This document shows, in pieces, positions 42,243-51,134 of a stretch of 64,000 nt of DNA (position 1 is the stretch's first letter; every line of letters starts with the position of its first letter). The stretch spans positions 124,001-188,000 of the forward strand of contig NZ_MJEI01000105.1 of NCBI RefSeq assembly GCF_002095395.1, given 5' to 3'. The stretch is from Williamsia sp. 1135. GTDB taxonomy: Bacteria > Actinomycetota > Actinomycetes > Mycobacteriales > Mycobacteriaceae. The notes below the pieces were generated by a model that was not told the DNA's origin, did not search any database, and saw only the letters and a list, made by a program, of their open reading frames with translations. The translations under genes were made by a program, and so were the position numbers.

Positions 42243-44189
42243 TCAGTGCTGTGTCGCGGTCGATGCGGTCTCGGTCACGTAATCCGCGAGATCTGCGTGG
42301 CGGGTCATCGTCCAGTAGTCGATGATCCGCCAAGGCAGCACCGCGACCACGCGGCCGTCGGCGTTGCGATACCAGTTGCTCATCCCTGGGTGAGTCCACA
42401 CCATAGTGCTGTGTGCATTGTCGACGGCACGGTTGTAGTCGTCGTAAACGTCTCTGCGGCACTCGATCACGCCCAGGTCGCCATCGATCATCTGCTCCAG
42501 GGCATCCATGATGTAGCGGACCTGGCACTCGAGCATCGTGATGAAACTACCGCCGTGGCCCAATGCTGTGTTGGGGCCGGTCATGATGAACAGGTTCGGA
42601 AAATCGGGCACGGTGACACCGAGATACGCGCGGGCATCGTGTTCGGCCCACGCCTCCCGCGTAGTCTCGCCGGACCGGCCGATCACGTCCATCGGATACA
42701 GCAACCGGTCGGTGTGGAAGCCGGTCGCCATGATGATGACGTCGAATTCGTACTCTTGGCCGTCGGCGTCCTTGAGTCCGGTAGGGGTGATCTCGGCGAC
42801 GCCTTCTGTGATCAGCTGGACCCCAGGACGTTTCAACATCCGGTACCAACCGTTGTCCAGCAGCATTCGCTTACCGAAAGGTGGGTAGTCGGGTAGGCAC
42901 TTGTCGACGAGATCGGGTCTGCCCTCGAGTTCGTCTTCGAGGTAGCGGGTGTAGAAACCGCGGTGTGCGTGGTTGGTCGCGTTGATCGACAGCCTCGGCT
43001 CAGACCACTCCGGATCGACAGTCAGTGTCGGATGGACTTTGTCGTTGAAAATCCAGGACAGTCGGACGCGATACCACTCGTGGTAGTAGGGCACGTGATC
43101 CATCAACCAGTGGACATCGTCGCCTACTTCGGAGAAGTAGACGTCGTTGGGCGCGATCCACTGCGGTGAACGCTGGAAGATCGTCAGGTCGTCAACGGCA
43201 TCTGCAATCGCGGGGCCGATCTGCATGGCGCTCGCGCCGGCGCCGACGATCGCCACGCGCTTGCCGCGGAGGTCGATATCCGATGGCCACCGCGCCGAGT
43301 GGAAGAGTTCGCCGGTGAACGATTCGATGCCGGGAAGCGCCGGTGTCTTCGGGCGGTTGAGCAGACCGACAGCACTGATGACTGCGTTGGCGCACAGGGT
43401 GATCGGGGAGCCCTCGGCGTCACGTGCGGTGATGGTCCAGCTCTGCTCGGCCTCGTTGTAGATCGCACTCTCGACCTCGGTGCCGAACCGGATCTTCGAT
43501 CGCAGATCGTAGGCGTCGGCGAACTTCTCGAGGTAGTGCTGCACCTCGTCCCGTTTACCGAAGTGCGTCGACCAGGGATGCTGAAAGAACGAGAGTGAGT
43601 ACAGGTAGCTGGGTGTGTCCACACCGGCGCCGGGATAAGTGTTCTCCCACCAGGATCCACCGACGTTGGCGTTCTTCTCCAGCACGACGTGGGTGATGCC
43701 CGCCTGGGTCAGGCGCACCGACGAGAGCATCCCGGCGATACCGGCCCCGATGACGACCACGGAGAAATCGCTGGGCACCTCGCGGCGCGGACGGGGTGCG
43801 GGGGTGTCGTCGAAGCCCAGGACCTCACTCATCATGGGGCCGAACTCGTGGGGAACGGGTTCACCCATCGTGAACTCCATGACCTCCATCAGCTCGTCGA
43901 GGTCGAGGGTCTCGTTGGCCGGCGCGGCGCCCCGGATCCATTCGAGGACCGCGTCGACAGTCGCTGCGCGGATCTCGTCTTGGACCTCGTCCGGGAGCCC
44001 TCCGGTCATGTTGTCGTCCATGCCGCGGCTACGGGTGGGGCGGTAGCGCTCGGTGAGCCAGCGCCGGTCGGCGGTCAACTGGTAGAGCACCGCGACGAGG
44101 GTCGGGATGTTCGCGGCGTCGACGGCCCGACTCAACCGAGCTGGGTCCACGTCATCCGAGGGTGCGGACGCGATGGGCTGATGGTTCAC
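42243..44189 (-). CDS. Baeyer-Villiger monooxygenase, 4-hydroxyacetophenone monooxygenase type
   Basis: A 648-residue flavin monooxygenase. Residues 1-140 form the helical N-terminal extension seen in 4-hydroxyacetophenone monooxygenase (HAPMO) relatives. FAD-binding VVVIGAGIAGMLSS starts near residue 145, followed by GGSWWENTYPGAGVDTPSYLYS, the fingerprint FTGELFHSARWP and the NADPH site VAIVGAGASAMQIGP. Such enzymes turn ketones into esters. It is separate in type and length from the 519-residue enzyme at 23038. It is read alone on the minus strand between pyc and the nitroreductase operon, so the context says little about its substrate. Confidence 0.9.
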   Translation of the reverse strand: MNHQPIASAPSDDVDPARLSRAVDAANIPTLVAVLYQLTADRRWLTERYRPTRSRGMDDNMTGGLPDEVQDEIRAATVDAVLEWIRGAAPANETLDLDELMEVMEFTMGEPVPHEFGPMMSEVLGFDDTPAPRPRREVPSDFSVVVIGAGIAGMLSSVRLTQAGITHVVLEKNANVGGSWWENTYPGAGVDTPSYLYSLSFFQHPWSTHFGKRDEVQHYLEKFADAYDLRSKIRFGTEVESAIYNEAEQSWTITARDAEGSPITLCANAVISAVGLLNRPKTPALPGIESFTGELFHSARWPSDIDLRGKRVAIVGAGASAMQIGPAIADAVDDLTIFQRSPQWIAPNDVYFSEVGDDVHWLMDHVPYYHEWYRVRLSWIFNDKVHPTLTVDPEWSEPRLSINATNHAHRGFYTRYLEDELEGRPDLVDKCLPDYPPFGKRMLLDNGWYRMLKRPGVQLITEGVAEITPTGLKDADGQEYEFDVIIMATGFHTDRLLYPMDVIGRSGETTREAWAEHDARAYLGVTVPDFPNLFIMTGPNTALGHGGSFITMLECQVRYIMDALEQMIDGDLGVIECRRDVYDDYNRAVDNAHSTMVWTHPGMSNWYRNADGRVVAVLPWRIIDYWTMTRHADLADYVTETASTATQH

Positions 44190-44329
44190 CTCAAAAGACT
44201 AACCACGGATAGTCCAGATTGCGCAAGCCCAATTCTCAGTAGCTGTCGGATGGGGCCGGATTCGGCCGGGAGGCTTGACAGAGACGTTTACCGGCAGGGA
44301 TGCTGTGACTGCGATCACGCTAACGGCTG

Positions 44330-44351
44330 TCAGTCAGATAAGCATGACTGA
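44330..44351. promoter_or_regulatory. Putative operator before the nitroreductase operon
   Basis: TCAGTCA-N8-TGACTGA has perfect 7-bp arms and lies 31 bases before the nitroreductase ATG. A TTGACA hexamer at 44275 is a possible -35 box, with only a poor -10 match near 44300. The TetR encoded at the end of the operon is the natural candidate to bind here. Confidence 0.45.
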
Positions 44352-44382
44352 ATCATGCCGCCCTGGTTATCAAGGAGTTTTG

Positions 44383-45021
44383 ATGGAGCTTTCCGAGGCG
44401 ATGCGGACCACCGGCACCTGTCGGCACTATTCCGACGAGCCGGTACCCGACAAAGTCCTGTACGACGCCTTCGACGTCGCACGCTTCGGGCCGCAGGGTG
44501 GCAACCGCCAGCCGGTCCGGTGGATCGTGGTTCGGGACGAGGCAAAGAAGAAGGCGCTCGCCGATCTCTACCTCCCGTACTGGGAGGCGTACTACGCCGC
44601 GATCAGCGACGGCACCAAAGACGTCGGAGCGGTGCCCAAGACCATCCGCAGCGCCAACGAGTTCGCTCACAATCTGGCCTCCGTGCCGGTGTTGATCGTG
44701 GTGGTCGCCGAACTCGCCGGCCTGCATCCGACCGACGCCGAACTCGACAGACTCAGCGTCGTCGGTGGGGCGTCGATCTATCCGACGATGCAGAACCTGT
44801 GTCTGGCGCTGCGCGAGCAAGGCGTCGCGAGCGCCGTGACGACCCTTCTCTGCCACGAGGAGCCGGCCGTCAACGAACTGCTGGGGATTCCGGAGGGGTA
44901 CTTGACCGCCGCACACATCGCCGTGGGTTACCCGCGCGATCACTTCCCGACCAAGCTGACCCGGAGCCCGGTCGAGGACATCGTCTCGATCGACGAGTTC
45001 GACGCACCGATGTTTCGGTAG
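44383..45021 (+). CDS. Nitroreductase family protein
   Basis: A 212-residue FMN-binding protein of the nitroreductase superfamily. It begins MELSEAMRTTGTCRHYSDEPVP, with the RxY/SxP start typical of the family, and has FGPQGGNRQPVRWIVV (flavin contact) and ASIYPTMQNLCLALREQGVAS in the middle. Family members reduce nitro groups, quinones or enones with NAD(P)H. AGGAG lies 5 bases before ATG 44383; the upstream open frame carries the dyad and is not coding-like. It is followed by an acyl-CoA ligase and a TetR gene in the same direction. Confidence 0.88.
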   Translation: MELSEAMRTTGTCRHYSDEPVPDKVLYDAFDVARFGPQGGNRQPVRWIVVRDEAKKKALADLYLPYWEAYYAAISDGTKDVGAVPKTIRSANEFAHNLASVPVLIVVVAELAGLHPTDAELDRLSVVGGASIYPTMQNLCLALREQGVASAVTTLLCHEEPAVNELLGIPEGYLTAAHIAVGYPRDHFPTKLTRSPVEDIVSIDEFDAPMFR

Positions 45022-45077
45022 CCACGGCGGCAACAACCTCATCTCGTCGGCTTCCTCACCTCGGAGATCTGAAACGT

Positions 45078-46661
45078 ATGTCTTTGAACGCAATTCACAC
45101 CACCGCGCTGGGGCGTGCCACGCTCGGCGATCAGCTTCGCCGGCATGCCAGGACGTTGCCCACGAAGCCGGCTTTCATCAGCTATGACACCTCCGGTGTC
45201 CGTGATGTGTGCACCTATGCCGAGCTCGACCAGCGCGCCAACCGATGCGCCAACGCCCTGCTGGCGCTGGGTGTCGGTCGGGGAGATCGGGTCGCAGTCA
45301 TCGCCCGCAACCACGTGGACACCGTTGTCGCCTATTACGGAGCGCTCAAGATCGGTGCGGCCTATTCCGGGATCAACGTCATGTTCGGTGCGACCGAGGT
45401 GCACCAACAGCTCTCGCACCTCGAACCCACGGTGGTGCTGGCCGGTGCCGAGTTCACCGCGGTGGTCGATGCCGTGCGGGGCGATCTCGCCATCGACCAC
45501 CACCTCGTCTTCGGCGGCGAGGGGGTCGACGGCTGGATGTCGTTCGACGAGCAACTCCGCAACGCGGACCCGGTCGAGCCCGACTGTGAGGTCGATGAAC
45601 ACGATCTCGCGATGATCGTCTATACGAGCGGTACCGAAGCGGCTCCCAAGGGCGTGATGATCACCCATCGCAACTACCTGATCTCCACGGGTCCGGCGTG
45701 GAGTTGGGGTCTGCGTACCCAACCCGACGACATCTGGTTGTACGTCATGCCTTTTCACACGATCGCCGGCATCGGGTCGATGACGACATTGACGATGATG
45801 GGGGCGACGCTGGTCCTTCCGGCCACGACGGAGGCGGGGGCATCGCTGAGGATGATCCGTGATGAGAAGATCTCGGTTCTCGCGCAGACCCCGACGTTCT
45901 ACATCGGCCTGTCGAACCATCCCGACTTCGGCCCCGAATCGGTCGGAACCGTCCAGCGGTGCATGACCTATGGAGGTCAGGTGTCACCCCACGCGATCAA
46001 GGCCTGGGCCGACTCGGCCCCGGGCATCACCTGGGGGACGTACTGGGGCCAGTCCGAACTGTCGCAGCTGGGTAGCGTCGGCTGGTTCCGGCATCTCGAG
46101 GACATCCCGGACGGGGACCCCACCTGGATCGGGAAGCCGGTCTCACATCTGGAGATCGAGATCATCGACGCCGACGGACAGCCGGCTGATAGCGGTGAGC
46201 TCATCTGTCGGTCGCCGTCGGTGATGTCGGGGTACTTTCGAGACCCCGAGCGCACCGCACAGGTTCTTCGGGACGGCTGGGTGCACACCGGCGACATCGT
46301 GCGCCGCGACGACGATGGCAACCTGTTCTTCCTCGACCGCAGCAAAGACATGATAAAAACCGGTGGCATGAATGTCTCTTCGCAGGAAGTCGAGCGAGCG
46401 CTGCAGAGTCATCCGGACGTGATCCGTGCCGCGGTCGTCGGTCTCCCGGACGACTACTGGTCCGAAGTGGTGACGGGGTTCGTGATCGTCCGCGAGGGTT
46501 CGGAAGCTGATGCGGCTGCGCTCATAGATCACTGCAAACAGTCGATCGCGAGTTTCAAGACCCCCAAGAAGATCCACCTGGTGACCGATCTACCGGTCGA
46601 CCCGCAGGGAAAACTGCTCAAGCGTGAACTACGCAGACTCCACGGTCAGGTGAGCGCGTAG
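45078..46661 (+). CDS. AMP-dependent acyl-CoA synthetase/ligase
   Basis: A 527-residue adenylate-forming enzyme that activates a carboxylic acid with ATP and CoA. The AMP-binding motif IVYTSGTEAAPKGVMITH, the A5 motif GTYWGQSELSQL, A7 GDIVRRDDDGNLFFLDRSKD and the C-terminal catalytic Lys region PVDPQGKLLKREL are all present. The chain length of its substrate is unknown. ATG 45078 is chosen by homology; the ribosome site GGAG is 11 bases away. Its stop shares one base with the TetR start, and the nitroreductase lies 56 bases upstream, so the three are likely one operon. Confidence 0.92.
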   Translation: MSLNAIHTTALGRATLGDQLRRHARTLPTKPAFISYDTSGVRDVCTYAELDQRANRCANALLALGVGRGDRVAVIARNHVDTVVAYYGALKIGAAYSGINVMFGATEVHQQLSHLEPTVVLAGAEFTAVVDAVRGDLAIDHHLVFGGEGVDGWMSFDEQLRNADPVEPDCEVDEHDLAMIVYTSGTEAAPKGVMITHRNYLISTGPAWSWGLRTQPDDIWLYVMPFHTIAGIGSMTTLTMMGATLVLPATTEAGASLRMIRDEKISVLAQTPTFYIGLSNHPDFGPESVGTVQRCMTYGGQVSPHAIKAWADSAPGITWGTYWGQSELSQLGSVGWFRHLEDIPDGDPTWIGKPVSHLEIEIIDADGQPADSGELICRSPSVMSGYFRDPERTAQVLRDGWVHTGDIVRRDDDGNLFFLDRSKDMIKTGGMNVSSQEVERALQSHPDVIRAAVVGLPDDYWSEVVTGFVIVREGSEADAAALIDHCKQSIASFKTPKKIHLVTDLPVDPQGKLLKRELRRLHGQVSA

Positions 46662-47308
46662 TGCCGGTGTCTCCGAAGTCGGGTGACGACGCCACCGTCG
46701 TCCCATTGCCGGGTGGTCGGGCGCGCCCGCGTGGCGCAGGTGAAGGGCGTCGCGGCGAGATTGTCTCGGCCGCTGCGGATTTCTTCGCCGAGCAGGGCTA
46801 TCACACGGTCGGTATGCGGGACATCGCCCGAGCCGTGGGTATCCGGGGTGCAAGTCTGTACAACCACTTCTCCAGCAAAGAAGAGATCATGTACGCGATC
46901 GCGCTGCGGATGACCCGGGAACTGCAGGATCAACACATGCCCCTTCTCGATGCAGCGGGGACGCCACGGGAACGGCTCGCGAATCTCATGCGGGCCCACA
47001 TCCTCAGCCTGGCCGAACACCAGACCGAGCACCTCGTCAGTCTTCGTGAGCAAACCGCGCTGACCCCGAAGCACCTCGCCGAGATCACCGACATCCGCAA
47101 GTACTACCAACGGCGAGTGCGCGACGTGATCGCCGCCGGCGTCGCTGCGGGCGAGTTCCACACCGGCAATCCGCACCAGGCCGCGGTGGCGATCCTGGAC
47201 ATGATGAACGGGATCAGCTGGTGGTTGCATGACGGCGAGAACGTCGCCGCTCTCGCCGACACCTATACCTCGTACGCGCTGGACGGAGTCCTCCAGAGCG
47301 GATCCTGA
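46661..47308 (+). CDS. TetR family regulator (FadR/KstR2-like)
   Basis: A 215-residue TetR protein. The helix-turn-helix is at about residues 30-75 (VGMRDIARAVGIRGASLYNHFSSKEEIMYAI), a form common in regulators of acyl-CoA metabolism that sense acyl-CoA. GTG 46661 overlaps the TAG stop of the ligase by one base. The gene ends 22 bases before a strong palindrome that separates it from the convergent metE. It probably controls its own operon through the dyad at 44330-44351. Confidence 0.9.
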   Translation: MPVSPKSGDDATVVPLPGGRARPRGAGEGRRGEIVSAAADFFAEQGYHTVGMRDIARAVGIRGASLYNHFSSKEEIMYAIALRMTRELQDQHMPLLDAAGTPRERLANLMRAHILSLAEHQTEHLVSLREQTALTPKHLAEITDIRKYYQRRVRDVIAAGVAAGEFHTGNPHQAAVAILDMMNGISWWLHDGENVAALADTYTSYALDGVLQSGS

Positions 47309-47330
47309 ACGGATCCACCGACTCCGAAAC

Positions 47331-47381
47331 TGTGCCCTTCTGGCGAACAAAACCCCAGGTCGCGTCCGCCAGAAGGGCACA
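47331..47381. repeat. Palindromic element with conserved loop, copy A
   Basis: Perfect 15-bp arms (TGTGCCCTTCTGGCG at 47331-47345, complement at 47367-47381) enclose a 21-base loop. The central 25 bases match the reverse complement of the loop of the element at 57722-57774 at 21 of 25 positions, although the stems of the two are unrelated in their outer part. It lies between the convergent TetR and metE genes and may act as a two-way terminator. Confidence 0.8.
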
Positions 47382-47388
47382 TCATCGG

Positions 47389-49661
47389 TCAGGCGAGTTC
47401 GGCTCGGGCCGCTGCGGTGGCAGCCACGAGATTTCGGAGAGATTCCTTGACCTCGATCGGCCCGCGGGTCTTGAGGCCGCAGTCGGGATTGACCCAGAGC
47501 CGCTGGGCGGGAACGGCCTCGAGTGCGCGGCGCAGTGATTCGGTGATCTCGTCGGTCGACGGGACGCGCGGCGAGTGAATGTCGTAGACGCCCGGACCGA
47601 CGCTGTTCGAGAACCCGATGCCGTTGAGGTCGTCGAGCACCTCCATGTGTGACCGGGCGGCCTCGATCGAGGTCACGTCGGCGTCGAGATCTGCGATCGC
47701 ACCGATGACCTCACCGAACTCCGAGTAGCACAGGTGGGTGTGGATCTGCGTCGAGTCCGCAACCCCGGATGTCGACAGCCGGAATGCACCGACCGCCCAC
47801 TGCAGGTAGCCGGGTTTGTCGGATGATCGCAGTGGCAACAACTCTCGCAATGCGGGCTCGTCGACCTGGATGATGGCGACACCGGCCGATTGCAGATCCA
47901 CCGTCTCGTCGCGGATCGCCAGGGCGATCTGATTCGCGGTGTCGGCCAGGGCTGATCGTCGCGAACGAATGACCACGCGAGAATGGTCACAGGACCGGTC
48001 AGCATGCCCTTGACGGGCTTGCTGGTCAGTGACTGCGCGTAGGTGATCCAGTCGACGGTCATCGGCGCCGGGCGCGCCACGTCGCCGTAGAGAATCGGTG
48101 GTCGCACGCAACGGGTTCCGTACGACTGCACCCACCCGTTCGCTGTGGCGAAGAACCCGTCCAGTTGCTCGGCGAAATACTGCACCATGTCGTTGCGTTC
48201 GGGTTCACCGTGGACCAGCACGTCCAGTCCGAGCTCTTCCTGCAACGCGATGACATCGGCGATCTCCGACTGCATGCGCCGCACGTATTCGGCGTTGTCG
48301 ATCTCGCCGGAACGGCGCTGCGCACGCGCGACCCGAATGGCCGAGGTCTGCGGGTAGGAACCGATGGTCGTGGTCGGGAGCGGGGGCAGACCCAGACGCT
48401 CGGTTTGTTCGACCAGACGCTCCGCGGCCGGTCCGCGGGTGACGCCACCGGAGAGCACCGACGACAGCCGCGCGCGGATGTCGTTGTTGCGCAAACGGGG
48501 ATCGGCCTCACGTGAGGCCTGTGCCGCGGCCGAAGCGGCGAACTCCTCACGCACGGTGTCGCGTCCGTGTCGCAACGCCCGCGACAGCGTCACCACCTCG
48601 GAGACCTTCTCCGCAGCGAAGGCGAGCCGGCTCCGCAACTCGTCGTCGAGTTCGTCCTCGGGGTCGAGGCTGTAGGGCACGTGCAGGGTCGAGCACGATG
48701 TCGAGACGGCGAGCGAACCGACGGAGCCGAGAAGCGTGCCCAGGGTGGCGAGCGCCTTGTCGAGATCGGTGCGCCAGATGTTGCGGCCGTCCACCACACC
48801 GGCGACGACGTGCTTGCTCCGAAGTTCCGGAACCGCCGCGATGGCATCGGGATCCGCGCTGACGAGGTCGATACCGAGACCCTCGATGCTGGTCTTGGCG
48901 AGCGCCGGAAGGGCCTCCCGCAGGTCGCCGAAGTAGCTGGTGACACTGATCGCGGGCCGGCTGTAGTCGGCGGCGATCGCCTTGTACACGCGGCTGACGG
49001 CGGCCAGGACCTCGGGACTCAGGTCGGTGCACAGAGCGGGCTCGTCGATCTGAACCCAGGAGGCGCCGGCGTCCTCGAGCCGACCGAGGAGATCGACGTA
49101 CAGCGGCGTCAACTCATCCACCCGGTTGATGGGTGGGACTCCGCCATCCACAGCCTTGCTCAGCAACAGGAACGTGATCGGCCCGACGATGACCGGCCGG
49201 GCCGGAACATGTTGTGCACGAGCTTCTTCGAGTTCGCCGAGCACCTTCTCCGGATGTAGCGAGAAGGTGATGTCATCGCTGATCTCCGGGACCAGGTAGT
49301 GGTAGTTGGTGTCGAACCACTTGGTCATTTCCAGCGGGGTCACTGTTGTGTTGCCGCGGGCGGCGGCGAAGTAGCGGTCGAGGTCGTCCTCGATGCGGGC
49401 ATATCGCGCCGGTAGCGCACCGAGCATCACCGCGGTGTCGAGGATCTGGTCGTAATACGAGAAGGTGTTGACCGGAACGGAGTCCAGGCCGGCTTTGGTC
49501 AGTGCCGTCCAGGTGTCGCGGCGCAGGCCGGCGGCAACCCTCTCGAGCTCGGCTCGATCTATCCGGTCGGCCCAGTAGGACTCGGTGGCGCGTTTGAGTT
49601 CCCGGTTCGGCCCGATCCGGGCGGCACCGGTGATGGTGGTGGTGAAGAAATCGGCAGTCAC
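47389..49661 (-). pseudogene. metE: Cobalamin-independent methionine synthase metE, split by a one-base frameshift
   Basis: MetE transfers a methyl group from 5-methyltetrahydrofolate polyglutamate to homocysteine without B12. From GTG 49661 (GGAGG 8 bases upstream) the protein reads normally through [10 protein letters not shown] and [20 protein letters not shown], then leaves the frame. The rest ([15 protein letters not shown] onward) is in the next frame. One G is missing in the GGG run at 47949-47951 (a C on the coding strand); restoring it gives DDQPLADTANQ. The zinc ligands in [10 protein letters not shown] and NPDCGLKTR lie after the break, so the protein as written would be inactive. 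It is read behind a cobalamin riboswitch. Real mutation or sequencing error cannot be decided here. Confidence 0.88.
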
Positions 49662-49725
49662 GATGGACGTCCTCCAAAATTTGCGACGGATGGTCGCCAC
49701 CTGAAGACGGACGCCGAAGAAGCCC

Positions 49726-49751
49726 AAAAAGCTGCCGTGGCAGAAGACAGC
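49726..49751 (-). terminator. Putative riboswitch terminator in the metE leader
   Basis: On the minus strand GCTGTC and GGCAGC can form a 6-bp stem with one G-U pair and a 9-base loop, followed directly by TTTTT (plus-strand A run 49726-49730). It lies between the aptamer and metE, as expected for a transcription-stop expression platform. Confidence 0.45.
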
Positions 49752-49829
49752 GCTCCGCCATGCGGCGTTCCTCGGCAACCCACCCATTCCACGAGGCGGC
49801 GTGCCGCCGGACACGGCGTGTCCGGCACA

Positions 49830-50080
49830 GCCGGCAGGTCTTCGGACTCACGGCACCCGGCGGGTGTGCCGGAAGGCACAGCTGCCGAACCTAGTGGCCG
49901 TCGCTTCCCAGGAGTTCTCCAGTGCTCTGACGGCGGTCGCTTCCGTATACCGCTGCGGGACAGTCCCGGAATCTCACCGGGTTCCCTCTCACGTCGACGC
50001 TGCGACGCTTCTCTGACGTCAGCCGGTCACCGCGGGGCTCCGCACCGGACCAGGCTGCAGTCAAACCAACTGCACCGGCG
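49830..50080 (-). ncRNA. Cobalamin riboswitch upstream of metE
   Basis: On the minus strand the aptamer reads GAGGGAACCCGGTGAGATTC, then CGGGACTGTCCCGCAGCGGTAT, then AGTCCGAAGACCTGCCGGC: the full set of cobalamin riboswitch landmarks. The closing stem pairs GCCGG (50075-50079) with CCGGC (49830-49834). Just downstream is a perfect 9-bp hairpin, GCCGGACAC/GTGTCCGGC (49806-49826), then a terminator-like stem at 49726-49751. With B12 present it should turn off metE. It fills most of the 447 bases between metE and the HMG-CoA-lyase-like gene; no promoter was recognised. Confidence 0.92.
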
Positions 50081-50108
50081 AGTCTAACCCTACCGGCTTC
50101 TGGGCGGT

Positions 50109-51005
50109 TCAGGCGTCTGGGAAGTTGCCTGCTCGGCCCAGCAGAGCGGGCACGTCCTTGTCGAGCCGTGCGCCCAGCCAGGTGGCGGCGTCGGTGAGTG
50201 TGTCAAGAGTGACACCCGTGCTGACCGCGGACCGGTTCAGCGCATAGATGAGGTCCTCGGAGGCGATGTTGCCTGTCGCCGCAGGCGCGAAGGGGCAGCC
50301 GCCGAAGCCACCGATACTGGCATCGAGGGCGGCCGCACCGGTCTCGAGCGCAGTGAGGGCATTGGCATAGCCGGTGTTGCGGGTGTTGTGGAAATGCCAG
50401 CGCTGCGGCACATCCGGCGCGACGCGCGCGAGACCTGTCGCCAGGGTGCGGACCTGTGCGGGCACCCCCACACCGATGGTGTCTGCCAACGCGATCTCGT
50501 CGGGACCGGCCTGGGCCAGTCTGCCGGCGAGTTCGATCACCCACGCGGGGTCGACCTCACCGGAGAACGGACATCCGAACGATGCCGCAATCGTCACCGT
50601 CGTGCGAACCCCCGCTGCCCTCGCTTCGGCTGCGATGTCCTCCCAGGCCGAAATACCCTCCGCCACAGTGCAACCCTGATTCCGGGTACTGAACTCGTCG
50701 GTGGCAACCACCACAGCGTTGACCTCATCGACCCCCGCTGCCAGCGCGCGCTCGAGTCCCCGGCGGTTCAGGACGAGCCCGATGTACGACACGTCGGCCG
50801 ATCGGGGTACCTGCGCCATCACCTCTTCGGCGCCTGCCATCTGCGGCACCCTCTTGGGGTTGACGAAACTGACTGCCTCGATGCGCTTCACGCCCGCGGC
50901 GACGCTGCGAGCGATCAGCTCGACCTTCTCGTCGACCGAGAGCAGGGTCTGCTCATTCTGCAGCCCGTCGCGGGGGCTGACCTCCACCAGCGTTGTCGCA
51001 GTCAT
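50109..51005 (-). CDS. Hydroxymethylglutaryl-CoA lyase family protein
   Basis: A 298-residue TIM-barrel lyase of the HMG-CoA lyase family, which splits HMG-CoA to acetyl-CoA and acetoacetate. Seen are SPRDGLQNE (catalytic Arg and metal Asp), WHFHNTRNTGYANA (metal His pair) and GGFGGCPFAPAATGN with the mobile-loop Cys. The HxHN form differs from HCHDT of the mitochondrial enzyme, so a related acyl-CoA may be the real substrate. It is divergent from a GntR/FCD gene with two TTGTNNNCAA words between them. A class III CoA-transferase follows on the other side. Confidence 0.88.
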   Translation of the reverse strand: MTATTLVEVSPRDGLQNEQTLLSVDEKVELIARSVAAGVKRIEAVSFVNPKRVPQMAGAEEVMAQVPRSADVSYIGLVLNRRGLERALAAGVDEVNAVVVATDEFSTRNQGCTVAEGISAWEDIAAEARAAGVRTTVTIAASFGCPFSGEVDPAWVIELAGRLAQAGPDEIALADTIGVGVPAQVRTLATGLARVAPDVPQRWHFHNTRNTGYANALTALETGAAALDASIGGFGGCPFAPAATGNIASEDLIYALNRSAVSTGVTLDTLTDAATWLGARLDKDVPALLGRAGNFPDA

Positions 51006-51030
51006 TGGTCCATTTTGCCTACGACCCTAG

Positions 51031-51040
51031 TTGTATGCAA
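51031..51040. promoter_or_regulatory. GntR/FCD-type operator half of the pair, lyase side
   Basis: TTGTATGCAA, close to the TTGTATACAA core known for VanR-type FCD regulators, 26 bases before the HMG-CoA-lyase-like start. A related word, TTGTGAACAA, lies at 51104 on the regulator side. Confidence 0.5.
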
Positions 51041-51102
51041 TAGCCCCGGCGAAATAAAGAATTAACACTCAAATGCGGGACAGAATCAGTTTCGCTACCT
51101 AG

Positions 51103-51114
51103 ATTGTGAACAAT
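51103..51114. promoter_or_regulatory. GntR/FCD-type operator half of the pair, regulator side
   Basis: ATTGT-GA-ACAAT, a perfect 5-bp dyad 21 bases before the GntR start. With the word at 51031 it shares TTGTNNNCAA, so one regulator could act on both divergent genes. Confidence 0.5.
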
Positions 51115-51134
51115 ACGAAGATGCGGAGGTATCA

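Noticed and set aside
44275-44304. TTGACA box before the nitroreductase as a firm promoter
   Set aside because: The -35 match is perfect but no acceptable -10 box lies 16-19 bases downstream.
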